Part shown: in pieces, positions 1-49,900 of the stretch | How positions within the stretch are numbered: position 1 is the stretch's first letter | How the letters are laid out: every line of letters starts with the position of its first letter | Assembly: GCA_008828725.1 (NCBI GenBank) | Contig: MEHQ01001944.1 | Coordinates: 62,001-126,000, forward strand | Length of the DNA stretch: 64,000 bases | DNA from: Saccharina japonica | Lineage: Eukaryota; Sar; Phaeophyceae; Laminariales; Laminariaceae | Reading direction: 5' to 3' | Notes under the pieces: model-generated | Database searches by the model: none | Seen by the model: only the letters and a program-made list of their open reading frames with translations | What the model was told of the DNA's origin: nothing | Program-made: the position numbers and the translations under genes

Positions 1-213
1 TAATTATTTTGGCCAAAAGAGGGAAATTATATGGTGTGTAGACGTAGGGGCATCCATGGTATTTGGGTCTACATATATAGAATGTTTGGTTACTGTGCCC
101 CGCCCCTCGAAATATGTTCAATGCAGAAACTGTCTTGACGAACATCCCTAAATGCCTTGTGTGCGTGCGTGCGTGCGTTCCCCGGCCGATGACCCACCCC
201 GCCGACCTCGCAG

Positions 214-37720
<37,507 letters not shown>

Positions 37721-38363
37721 GGCATCACAACCACCACCACCACCACCAACACAACCGGAACGAATTCACTCGATTAAAGTTGTGATGTTTACCCCCATTT
37801 CAATCTGCACCCTGCACCCACACGTTTGGGAACACACTACGTGTTTGGAAGTAGTATGGAATAATTTACCTCTTTCTCTGCTTTTGTTGGCCTGTTGTAG
37901 AGTTGTGTATGCATATATGTCGTCCAAGGAGTGCGACTTTCCCTTTCTCCCTCTCTACAAGCACAACGAATGGGGCTTTCTAGACAAAAGGGGTCCAACC
38001 TGCTGGTGCCCCCTCTTTCCTTGTTTCAGATTGCTGTTGTATTGAAAGAGTTTCATTTGAGGGCCGTATTGGAATTAGTATGGAATAGTATTGTAATGAC
38101 AAGGGTTAAGAGGCCGAACCGACGTACGCATATAATATGTATGTTCTCTTCGGCACTGGTGGTAACGTGGCTTGTCTCTCCCGACCTCGTCCTCTCACGT
38201 CTCCACGCATTTTGATAGCCGCAACGTGTTTTTGGGACGACGAGATAGCGACTTAAACAAGGATACCTTTGGGCGTTATAAGTCGTCTACGAGCACTGTT
38301 AGCGCCGAGTAGTACGGGTGCATAGGATCATGCTGCGTCCGTCCCACACGACTCAAAGCATTG

Positions 38364-38447
38364 TTCCACTCTGTCCTGAAATACAAGGAATGGTTGTATG
38401 TAAAAAATTTAATCCAAAAGGTCCTTATATTTCGGTACAGAGTGGTA
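38364..38447. mobile_element. MITE-like element B, copy 2
   Basis: TTCCACTCTGTCCTGAAATA...AAGGTCCTTATATTTC...CAGAGTGGTA: same ends and length as the copies at 11518 and 56546, more diverged. Confidence 0.65.
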
Positions 38448-39283
38448 ACTCGGACACCAATCATTGTATCGTCATCATCCCCCAATCACGCAGTAGTAGC
38501 AGTTTCTGCAGTAGTCATCACATTGTGTCATCATTTTTCTCCTCTCCGAAGTTCTAAGAGGGTTGACGTGGCTCAGCCGCATGCAGTGGCTCAGACAATG
38601 TTAACGGGGCACGACAACTTTACACCGACCGGTTGATACGTGTCGTCGGCCTTAGTCCCGATCGAGGTGTGATATGTTGTGTAAAGTGTACAAGTCTGAC
38701 ATGTGCGTGAGTTGTGGCAACTCTTAAATGTATAAACCATGACGAAGCTACGTGTCGTTAAGGGGTAGAAAATCACACCCTGACTCGACACGGCTTAGGG
38801 CTGTATAGTCGCTGTTGATGAGTATTGCACGTAGAAGAGAGGGAGAGAGTAGATGCCGACCTCGAGGTCTCAATTCCAGGGCACCAGGGCTCGCCGGAAT
38901 TCAGTGTTGCGGACACCGCCGTCGGCTCTGAGCGTTGAATAGCAACGGAAACAGCGAGTGTGCGTGGAGAGCGATGACGGCGTTGTTGAACACGCTCCGA
39001 CTAGTCCTCTGTATCAGCAGTCGGTTCAGCATCGTGCTCCAGTAGGAGGCCATTCATCGAGGGGGAAGGGGGCACCCTCGTAGAACAAACACCGAAAATG
39101 GCTAGCATGCATGGAAGAGATGATGGGGTTGTTGGGACAACTTCGAGTACGAGTCCTCTGTTTGTAGTCGATGCAGCGCCGCGCACCATGTAGGATGCTG
39201 AGAGGCGGAATGGGGTGGGGGGGGGGGGGGGTACTTCNNNNNNNNNNNNNNNNNNNNNNNNNNNNNNNNNNNNNNNNNNNCCG

Positions 39284-39668
39284 ACCAGGCAGACATTGCT
39301 AGCACCAAGCGCGAAGCGCCGTGAGGTGTTGGGCGAGTCGCATGAAGGGTGAGCTGCATCCTACTAAGAACCGCTTGTCAGGCGGACTTGCATATGGATG
39401 ACAGCTTCAATGAGTTAATTTAATGTCTGGTGTGGCTACTTCCTGAGACAGCAATGGCAGCACTATGTATCTGCCTCATGAATGCCTTACCATACCACAC
39501 TACGTGATACGATCATTCCCCTTGTGCGGAGTTGAGGTTCCCGACCCCGCACAAATGATCTACTCGACCGCCAGCCTTGGTGTAACCGCCAAAAAAAGCG
39601 AGAAAAAAACGGTACCCTGGTCGTCTAGCTCACGCAGTGGGAGGCATGTTTTACAGCGTCGTTGCAGG
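39284..39668 (-). mobile_element. R1 dispersed element, interrupted by N gap
   Basis: Matches the fuller copy at 54065-54553 (ACTTGCATATGGATGACAGC, ACTACGTGATACGA, CGCACAAATGATCTACTCGA). Its left part falls into the N run 39238-39280. Confidence 0.7.
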
Positions 39669-39859
39669 GGGGGGGGGTAAATCCGTCTTGGCATGCCTTT
39701 TGCTACCCCAAGAGAGGGTTCAGATATTTGGATAGCGTCGCCGGTGCAGGCGTTTGTAAACAGCGCGAACAAGTGTTAGCCAGCCAATCAATCGCTTCAA
39801 TGAAATTATCGTTTCAACAGAACCACGAGGGATCGTGTGAGTGCCGAAGGGAGGGCCTA

Positions 39860-39895
39860 GGTTATGATGATGACGACGACAATGATGATGATGAT

Positions 39896-39941
<46 letters not shown>

Positions 39942-40000
39942 GTGATGATGATGATGATGGTGGTGGTGATGGTGATGATGACGATGACGACGATGATAAT
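39860..40000. repeat. (GAT/GAC)n microsatellite
   Basis: About 140 bp of GATGAC/GATGAT triplets, which creates an apparent poly-Asp open frame. A second GAT array is at 58321-58475. Confidence 0.9.
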
Positions 40001-40825
40001 TATGCTGGTAATTGTCTTCTCACAGCCCATTTCATTAAACATCTATCCAGTAGTCACAAAACAGGCCAAAACGTGTCACCGATGACGCGTGCTATATACG
40101 GTATGGGGGTTTATGCCACCACCATTGTCCGAGCCACCTCGGTGAGGCGGTTCTATTTCCCACCCCAGCATCCGATTTCGAGACACGTTATAGGCTAAGT
40201 CCCGACACCTAATCAAGCGGGTTTGCACATTATAGTATGCAATACATATCGGGCGCAAAGATAGTTGGGTGTAGCTCCGTACTCAGAGGAAAACCCCCCT
40301 CCCGCTGGTGGGAAATGGTTGGGATTTTAAAGCGCAACCCCCATTATACCGTAGGACGATTCCAATGTAGGAAAACAAGTACCTGGTGTACAAAGCACGA
40401 CGTCGCACCGCACTCCGGGGTGTGGTGTGTGTACCATCCCGTATCCAAGAATGTACCACTGTGATTCTACCAGGCGCCTCTCCGGTCCACGGCTCGCGAT
40501 ACGGTCCGAGTGTCCCTATACCCTATCCTGGTACACCGCACACAGCGAACGCTGCCGCATCAGCTCAGAGCAATGCCTGCCTTATTGGGGTGGCGGCTTA
40601 TTCTCTGAGCTCCTCACATGATGAGGAGCTCAGCACCTCATCCGAAACTTGACTTCGAAGAAGGTTTGTTATCGTAACCCGAACTTGAGCAGCTCAACCA
40701 ACCGATCAGAAACATTAGGCCCCCAAAACAAGTACAAGCGCCTAAGGCGGGATGACTCAGCGATAAGAAAATGCGAATCAACCCAACGCAAGAGAGCTCC
40801 ATTATGACGGTCTGCCAGCGCCTCC

Positions 40826-40984
40826 CTATTGGGTACCCGCCGCCTTGCTGTCCCCCGGAGTACCCACCGCCTCCATGAACTGCTTGTACCTGACCTGCCC
40901 CCCGAAGTCACACCCCGTGCGGTCTACGAACAGACTCGCCAGCGTTTCTGTGTCGTTAGAGGTCAGGTGGAGCCTCGGCAGCCC
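40826..40984 (-). CDS. EF-hand gene, last exon and stop
   Basis: Acceptor AAACCCCAG on the minus strand. GLPRLHLTSNDTETLASLFV, then DRTGCDFGGQVRYKQFMEAV, ending AGTQ and TAG (40828-40826). The loop DRTGCDFGGQVRY is EF-hand-like. Phase 0. Confidence 0.88.
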   Translation of the reverse strand, partial: GLPRLHLTSNDTETLASLFVDRTGCDFGGQVRYKQFMEAVGTPGDSKAAGTQ

Positions 40985-43900
40985 CTGGGGTTTCGTGAAA
41001 AACAAAAATGCACGCGTTCAGAATAATGACCGCAGCGACAACGACAGCAACAGCAGCAGAGGCGGCATGAAGGCTGAGATCAGACGGAAGTGGCATGATA
41101 TATTCCTAAGAGTGAAACGAGTAGGCTCTCCAACTGGAGTAAACATAAAGAGCGAATACTAAAAGCTGGAACACGCCGCCACAAAAAAACAAAACATAAC
41201 GCGCCGCCGCCGCCGAGAGACTTTTGAATTGGCCGCCTGAGCACCCTTGCCTCACGCATGACTCACGATTGTTTTTAAAGAATCGGCGGGGCGTTATGTT
41301 CGACGTCGTGGCCACGGGAAGAGGGAATTGATGCGGATACAAGCCGTTTGCGCTAAGCCTCTCGCCTCTGGCCGTTCGGTGTGAGGTAAAAGCAAAACAA
41401 TCGCTAAAATTGCAGTTTTGATAAAAATCATCACCTCGAAAGGTTCGCGTCGCACTTCGTATATATGTACCATTAGTATCTCGCCGTGTGTAGGCTGACG
41501 GTCAAGTTTTGACCAGTCAAAGTCTCTTCAGACTTCATATACGAGCTGGTTCAAGCATATCGTCCCAATTTTCGTCAGCCACAAATGACGCATGCAATAG
41601 CAACTCAAATGCCACATATATATTTGGTATCGTACTGACCGCCATGAACAGTGGAAGAGGGCGACAAGGCCACTTTTGTTTGAAAGGACCTGAGACTGGC
41701 GCTACCGCTGAATACGTATCCAGGTCAATCGAAGGCCTTCAAAGAGGTCAATAATAGTCAGGCGTTTCCATAGCAAAAACACAGTTTTTCCCCCCATTTG
41801 TTTCTGAACAAGTCGCTTCCACGTGGTCCAAGGCATGTTTGTACAAAGTTTCACGCAAACTTTCTAAGAACTGACTGCGTATATAGGGCCAATATCAAGT
41901 CGTACTGAACGCCCAAAATCGAATATATTCTGAAACTACGGCAAGAGAGTATGCGGCGATGCCGGGTTTTTTTTTTACGTTTACCGCACAAAGGTCAAAA
42001 GGTCCATGCCATTTTCGAACGATATACCCTCAACTTTTTGCGCACGTGCTCTATATGCCCCTACGACCGAACCGTTGTCGAATGTGTTTTTTTTGTTTTT
42101 TTGCCCAAACTTTGGGATCCCTCAAGACCCAAACTTCCCCAAAAATACAAAACCCGAAATATCTGTCGGCCAAAAACCAAAAACTAGGTAACGGGTCCGC
42201 AAGAGCTCATAGAACGTGTGTGCTAAACGTCAGGGTCTATCTCCCGAACACGGTGTGGACATTGGACTCGTAAGGACTTTGGGGTGGTTAACCTTGAACC
42301 AGCCTGTACTACGTAGTTTATATTTTGGAGACTTCCTTGAGGGCCGTCCGTCAAGGTCAAGGGACAAGAGTGTCGTCAACTGGCATGTTTTTCGTACGTA
42401 GACGGTGCGCTTGCCTGATTTATCAACGCGAAAAACTGCGCCTCGGTGACTGTCCCGCGGTTGGATCGATCGACCGTGCCGAAGAGAGCCTGCGCCGTTT
42501 CAGTTTCAGAAGGGGCATGAACGCGACGGGGGGGAATTGCTAATTAATGTAAGCTGTCTCATTCATTGTGCGTATTGGGTTGGATGAGGCGTCCTGCGCC
42601 GGCAGGGGGTCCTCGCCTGGTATGCCCCCCCCCGCGCTGAGTGTACGCTCAGTCGGCGTATCGTATACTCAGCGCGCGGTTAGCGCGTGTGTATGTGCTC
42701 TGGGTACACGAAACTATAACTTATACTGCCGGGTGAGTGGGTGGGTGGGATGGTCTCAAGAATGGCGTGACCCGCTGTTTCGGGAGAGAGAAAAGAGACT
42801 GCCCCTGCGCGATGATACGTATTCAATGACATTCCGATCCGAATTATTGTTCCATGATTTGTGCCAAATCATACATTCGATCGCCATTTTGCTGCAAGAT
42901 AAAATTCCTTTAGCTTTCTTATTTCGGAGCGGGAATATTTCTGAGTGATCAACGTTGAAACTCATGCTTCCCATTGCCGGATGAAAAACCGCGACAATAA
43001 TCACACAAAGCTTGGAGATCGTGAATAGCTTCACGGTGGTGGCGAACAGGCAGGATGGCAGGCTGGCAGGCAGGCGGGTAGATAGGGGATACGTTAGCCG
43101 AGAGCTCTGCCTGGAAACAAAACCCACAACAGTCGTCGGACGAAACGTTGTCACCTCGAGATTGGGATTCCTGGCTTTAATTTCCCCGCTGAGCTTCAGC
43201 AACAGCTCTTCCTCCTTCCAGGAGGACGGAGACACCGCCTGAGGAGGCTGTCGGCCGCCCGCTAGCAACGATGACGAGCTACCAACATCGCCACCTAAAG
43301 CAAACATCGTGGAGGAGGGGGGGGGGGGGAAACAGCGGCAGTGTGGAGTATTGATCTTACAAAAGTATTTGTGAAGGTAGGGTATAATACTGGAGAAGCA
43401 CGGTCCGACGCTAGTAGTAGTCGACGAGGCAAGAAGTATTCAACCCTTTTTTTCGTGATACTAATGCAAGGCGGCGTACCGTAGTCGGGGTGGGGGGGGG
43501 GGTGAAAACATTATCATGCATGACCGTAGTCGTAAGGCCATAGACCCTCGTATCCCTGCAATGCCGAGACGGAGAACGTCGAGTTTTCACCGACCAGGGA
43601 GGGGGGAAGAATAACCTATTATGTGACCCCGGATCTGAGTTGCCACTACTGTCGAGGGAAGGAGGGAGCATAAGCAAAAAGTGCGAAGATAATCAACGGG
43701 ATGGAAAAACAAACAAACTTCGTAGTACACACTCTGGAGTACCCGCGTATTTCACTTGGTTGTTTTGGTTATACTCGGGGTATTTACCGGGGTAATCTAA
43801 GAGTAGATACCCGAAACAAAACCACGAGAATTCGGAGTGTTACTCGTACGGCTGCTTCTTCTGCGCTCCCGAGAAAAATGGTATATATCAAAGTGCGCCC

Positions 43901-46900
43901 TTTCCTTTCGGGGGCCAGGTCTTGGTTGTGCGCGGCTCTTATTTGCTGGCGCTTGCGACTGCGTATAGAACGCGTATACGCTAACTGCTACTAAAGTGAC
44001 CGCCTACAGATAGTGGGAAAAGGAAAGACAACGAGAATCCGAGTACATATCGATATGGGTTTTTATTTTCAAGTAGGGTTAGGGCATACACTCTAGTAGG
44101 GTATACCCGGGTACTAAACCTGGTTGTTTTGGCCATACTCGGGCATTTAGCGGGGGCTTCCAGGCCATTCTCGGGTATATAGCGGGTACTCCCGGGGCTT
44201 ACTCAGGTACTTGTTGGGTATCCCCCGGCCATACCCGCGTACTTACCGGGTACCCCCATACCGTACAAGGGTATTTACCGGGCACCTCAAGGCTATACTC
44301 GAGTATTTACCGGATACCCCTTGGCCATACTCGGGTAATTACCGGGTACCCCCATACTATATACGAAGCACACTACTAGACACACACTTGGGATAAATCA
44401 TTATTACTACGTACCGCTTCCGTGGGTCTGAACGAAATATCTGCATGAACGTCAAAGCGTCATTTCTGTGCTGGGGGGGTCAGCGCTCGAATTGAACGCA
44501 CTGTCTCATTTGCGAGCACTGACGATGCGAAAGCACGTCTAAACAAACGAGCGCTAGTTAGACAAAATGGCACGTTGCGCAGCCATCCATTACACCATGA
44601 ACGCTTACATAACACCTTACTTCTTTTGTTAGTTACACTCGCTGTAACTTTAAAAAACTTATCCCAATTGAGTTGCATGTATGTCACACATCACCATCAG
44701 AAAGATAAGATCATATCCCCCTCAGTTCGCTATCTAGGTCGTTGCCGGGCAGGACCTGCACGATACAGCTCTTGCACGACATGTCTCCAAAACTAAAAGT
44801 TGAGTGCACCGACCACACAAACACGCCCCTCGCCCCCCGCCCCCTCCCCCGATAGGTTCGAATTTTCTTTCTTTTGTGGCCATGCCCCCAATTTACCTGA
44901 ACTGGCCGCCTTTTTAGATATGTCAACCGCAGCTCTGCAGAAATCCTTCCAGGCGATCATTTCCGGCCTCGTCGTGCTCCGAAACGAGCTGTCCAAGGCC
45001 ATTAACTCCGGCTGTGTGAGACTGGCACCCGCGACGACCAGGCAGTGGCGCATCGCCGTGCTTGTCACCTCGCCCCTGTGGGGTGGACGCATGCAATACA
45101 CCAACAACGAGTTTGACGGAATATAGCAACAGCAGCCGGGTTTTTTGCGTATGCATTTTGTTTTTCATCCCATGTATTGTCTTCGCCCTTATTACTCCTG
45201 CTCCCTCCCATTCGGTGACTCAGATCCGGGATCACATACAGGCTCTCCCCCGTGCTAGCAATATCTGCCTGGTCGGTAAAAACCCGACATGCTCCGTCCC
45301 GGCATTGTAGGGATGCGAGGGTCTAAGGTCGTACGACTACGGCCATGCATGAAAATGAAGTACACCCCTCCCACCACCACGGCACGTGCCTTGCGTTGGG
45401 ATCGCGAGACGGGTTGGGCTTACAATTTGTTGGCTATGAAATCAAATCCAAATGTAATGCACGTTTTTTCCTAATTGGAAGTTTTTTGTTTTGTTTTTTG
45501 TTTTCCCGTTATAGTTGGAGCCGCTACAACCCTATACTGGCATGATATATCGTAAACAGTTTGTCTCGTAGGCGGAAACAAATTATGTATTGAATTGCAG
45601 TACTGGTAGTGTGGATAAATTATGCTTTTTTACCCACACATACTTAATTAATCACCCATACTCCATGTATTTCACACAATACGGTATACCCTAAAGCAGG
45701 AAGAAAGGACTGTCTGCGCTGCGGCATCGTGCCATGGTTCACACGTCTTGAGGGTGTTCTTCGCGCGAAAGACGTATCCCACCACCCATGTAGAATTAAT
45801 TATCTACTGTTCTGTAGTTCACCTTCGTAACTCTACGTACACTGGCACATGATACAACGTGTACATACCCTAGAGCAACAAAAAAGGCTGTGCTGTGCTG
45901 CGCTGCGGAAGCGGTCGTGGCTCACGTCTTGAGGGTGTCTTCGTGCGAAAGGAGGTCCTCCAGCTGGCACTGGCAACGGCTTAGCTGGAGCCCGACGGCC
46001 AAAAGCGCCGACCGCAACGCCTCTCGACGTCGTCGAGGCGTCATCATCCCTCCGCCCCTGGAACAAACACGCATAAGTATATACATGCACACAAGGAGAA
46101 ATGTCAGATGGCGCGTGCAATAAGTGTAGTACTTTTTAGGCAAACTATTTTATCAGCTGACGGGACTTCTCAACCAGAAGAACTGCCCAAACATCGTACA
46201 CATAGTTTTGACAGTTTTTTTTTGGATATTTATACAAATCCAAAACAACAGCTGTGATGAGATACTACTTTAGTTCGAAAGGGGGTTACGCAAATAAACA
46301 ATCCTTCGTCTGCAAAAACTAACATGCGTCACACAAATTTCTAAAAAGCAAGTGATGTTTGTTATCTCCCTAAACGTTTGTCCGGTTCTAACTAAAGGAG
46401 GGTCATCACCAACACACCCTTGTACGGCTGATCCTGAAGATGCCGCAAAGGCATGCTCGGGCCCCTCCTCCTCTTCCGCTCGCATGGCTCTGAATTTGGT
46501 CGCGTTCGGCAGGTCGCGAGGCGTCCTCAGCGGGTCCTGAGCAAGCTCCACCTTCGAAACGAAACCGTCACCGCCCGCGTGAATAAGTTATCCGTGGAGA
46601 TTTGCGTGGATAAATATTCGTCTACCATGTCACTGTTGTTGTGGATGTTGTTGTTATCACGTGAACTCATCGCCAAAATTCTAGTCCGTGCGGTAAAACG
46701 ACAGACTCCAAAACATCCGGAGTGGAAGAATATGTCAGGTTGCGTTACGGCTGTTCGGTCGCTCCAATGCACGGGTGTTCTGTGGCTTTGCTTTGTTCAC
46801 GAGGAGAAGGAAGAGGGGTGGAGACCCAATCAAACAGCAGGAGTAGTATTGCGCGAGTGTATTTACAAGGTGGTGTTGCAGATTCGGGCCTCCCTGCACC

Positions 46901-49900
46901 CGCTTCCCCGAGGAAAGCTTCGGCCAATCAGACAGAGGTGTTGCACAAGCTTATTTCCAGGGTGGTATTGCAATTAGAGCCTCCCTACACTTGACTCACC
47001 GCCGCGAGGAAAGCCTCGACCAATGTGACGGCTGTGTTGCACGAGTGTATTTGCAAGGTGTTGTTGCAAATCCGGGCATCCCTGCATCCGCTTCCCCGAG
47101 GAAAACCTCGACCAATCAGACAATGATGTTGCACAAGACTATTTCCAAGGTGGTGTTGCAGTTAACGCCTTCCTACACTTGACTCACCGTCGCGAGGAAA
47201 ACCTCGACCAACCAGACAGTGGTTTTGCACACGCTTATTTACAAGGTGGTGTTGCAATTAGGATATTCCTACAATTGACTCACCGCCCCGAGGAAAGCCT
47301 CGACCAACCAAACAGTGGTGTTGCACAAACGTATTCCCATGGTAGTATTGCAAATTAGGGCCTCTTTCCTTACACTGACTCACCGCCGCGAGGAAAGCCC
47401 TGTAGTTCACCTCCCCGCCGGAGCTGCGCATGGAGTGCTCCCTGAACTTCTTCACGATGGCGCGGAAGACCGGCTCGGCCGGCAGGAGGCAGGCCCCTCC
47501 CAGGGCTCGCTCCATGCCCGCCTCGGTGATGTCCCCGACGTTGAACCGGTCGTAGTCCGTGAAAAGAGAAGGCAGAGACAGACTTTCCTTGTTCACCTTG
47601 CGTTTGCCGCGCACAGGGAAGTCAAAAAGAAAAACATCGCGTTAAAACCTACGGTAGCAGCTACCGGGGGGAATAATAAGCATCCACCGCAAATCTCCTC
47701 GCGTGCCATGCCATCATATTACGTACTATTAATGTTACCAAGGAACGTCGTAATCAGAACCAAATATGGTGTGTATACACTAGGGGGGATGTATGTTTTT
47801 TTGGTTCCATCATGGAACAGTCGATTTTCCTAATTGAGAATTGCCTTTCCGATGAGAATGAAAATCGATTTTAGTACTTTGTTATTGTTTAAGAGTTGTA
47901 TTTCGCTCACGCTCAAAATTTGACCTAGAAAATATGTTCCTCGATGGCAGGTACCGATCCATGAAAAAAAAATGAAATCGGCCTTGACAGGCTCGAAAAA
48001 TCAAGGATTTAAGGGAATTTCCATTTATGAACGAGGTCCCTCTCCCATAAATACAGCTTTTTTGGGATCCTCGATATCTTGAGACTGCCGATGCCGTTTT
48101 TTTTGTCATCGACGGGTGTCACAACTGACAATAGTTTACAGTGAAAAAAATGACTGTAAGGGAAGTACATCTCTTAAAATTAAAAAAAAAAAACAATATT
48201 TTCGATTTTCATTCTCATCGCAAAAGGCAATTCTCAATTAGAAAAATCGGCTGTTATGGGTTATGATTACTATCTTACTACAATAGCCCACCCGGAACAG
48301 TAAGGGAACCGCGTGAACTTTCTTGGTGCAGGATCGGCCTGGGGTACCGGCGAAAATCGTTTTTAGACCACCCCCATAAACCCAGGTCCGCCTCACAGGC
48401 AGGGTTTTAATAGGGTGCAGCTCACCCTTCATTGTGACTCGCCTAATACCTCACGGCGCTTCGCGCTTGGTGCAAGCAATATCTGCCTGGTTGGTGAAAA
48501 CCCAAAGTGCTTTGCCCCGGCATTGTAGGGATGCGAGGGTCTATGGTCATACGACTACGGCATGCACGACGCAGTACACCAACCTTCATGGCCAGCTCAC
48601 GAAGAAATTTGGCCAGCATAAGCTCCTCCTCTTGGGTGAGCTCCTCCACCTTCGACGACTCCCCCCTAAGGCGGCGCTCGACCCCTCTTGCCTCCCGCGT
48701 GGCCTGTTTTTGAGAAAGGGTGCGTCAGTTGCAAAAAAAATGATTAAGTTGAGCCTTACAAAACCCGCATTTAGAAGTAAGTGCACCCACGATAATGGGC
48801 ATTCTAAAGGAGGTGATTCTTAGAGATTGGGAATCGCTTCGAGAATAACCTGTTGTTTGTTGTTGTAGAGAGCATCAGGCGTTTGTTTGGTCCGCATTAT
48901 TTGGCTGAAGAAGATCGCTTTGTTCTAGAAGTAAGTGCACCCACGATAATGGGGATTCTAAAGGAGGTGATTCTTAGAGATCGGGAATCGCTTTGAGAAT
49001 AACCTGTTGTTTGTTGTTGTAGAGAGCATTAGGCGTTTGTTTTGGTCCGCATTACTTGGCTGAAGAAGATCGCTTTGTTCCAGAAGTAAGTGCACCCACG
49101 ATTTTGGAAACTGTAAGAGTTAGCGTGGGATTATTTTTGCAGTTCTATATAATAACCGGGATAACTCTGTTGCTGCTTGCTGCACTATAATTTCAAGTGT
49201 TTTGTACCCACAACGAGAGTGCGGCCCTAAATGGGATTTAAGGACGGGTTAACACAGGTCGTCCGCTTCTATCTACAGTAAGCTGGGGGTGTGTCGAAAA
49301 CAACTGTGGCAATTCTCTCTCTCTCTCTCCGCCTTGCAAAACTCGACCTGTACGTTAAAAACGATCAACTTGCTTTGTAGAGTAAATATTCTGGGGGTGC
49401 CAGGGTATCTACCCTGGCGTATTCTGGGGTTATTCAGGTTCCTACCCGGTTATACTTTGGGGGTACCCGGGTACCTACCCGGGTATACTCTGGGGATACC
49501 CGGGTACCTACTCGATTATACTCTGAGGGTACCCGGATACCTGCCCGGGTATACTCTAGGGGTACCCAGGTTCCTACCCGGTTATACTCTTGGGGTATCC
49601 GGGTATCTACCCGATATAATCTGGGGGTACCCGGGAACCTACTCGGGTATACTCTGGGGGTACCCAGATATTTACCCGGGAATACTCTGGAGGAACCTTG
49701 ATACTTACTCGGGTATATTATGAGGGTACCCGGATACCTACCCGGGTATACCCAGATACCTACCCGGGCATAATATGGGGGTACCCGGGTATCTACCCGG
49801 GTATGGCGAACATAACTAGGTTGGGTACCCGAGTACTTAAAGAGTACATCCCCTACTACTACACACAGCATTTGCATAGTTTTCACATAATCTGAATCTT

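Larger units (their letters stand above)
37721..40825. other. Convergent intergenic region
   Basis: About 3.1 kb between the two stop codons. Contains MITE B (38364-38447), a 43-base N gap (39238-39280), an R1 element (about 39284-39668) and a GAT array (39860-40000). No supported gene; open frames here are repeat-derived. Confidence 0.7.

Noticed and set aside
39662..40198. 178-codon open frame with a long poly-Asp tract
   Set aside because: It is produced by the GAT/GAC microsatellite and an R1 fragment; no splice or family support.
42756..43307. 183-codon minus-strand frame
   Set aside because: Only 43155-43238 is supported, as an EF-hand gene exon; the rest is intron and R3 repeat read through.
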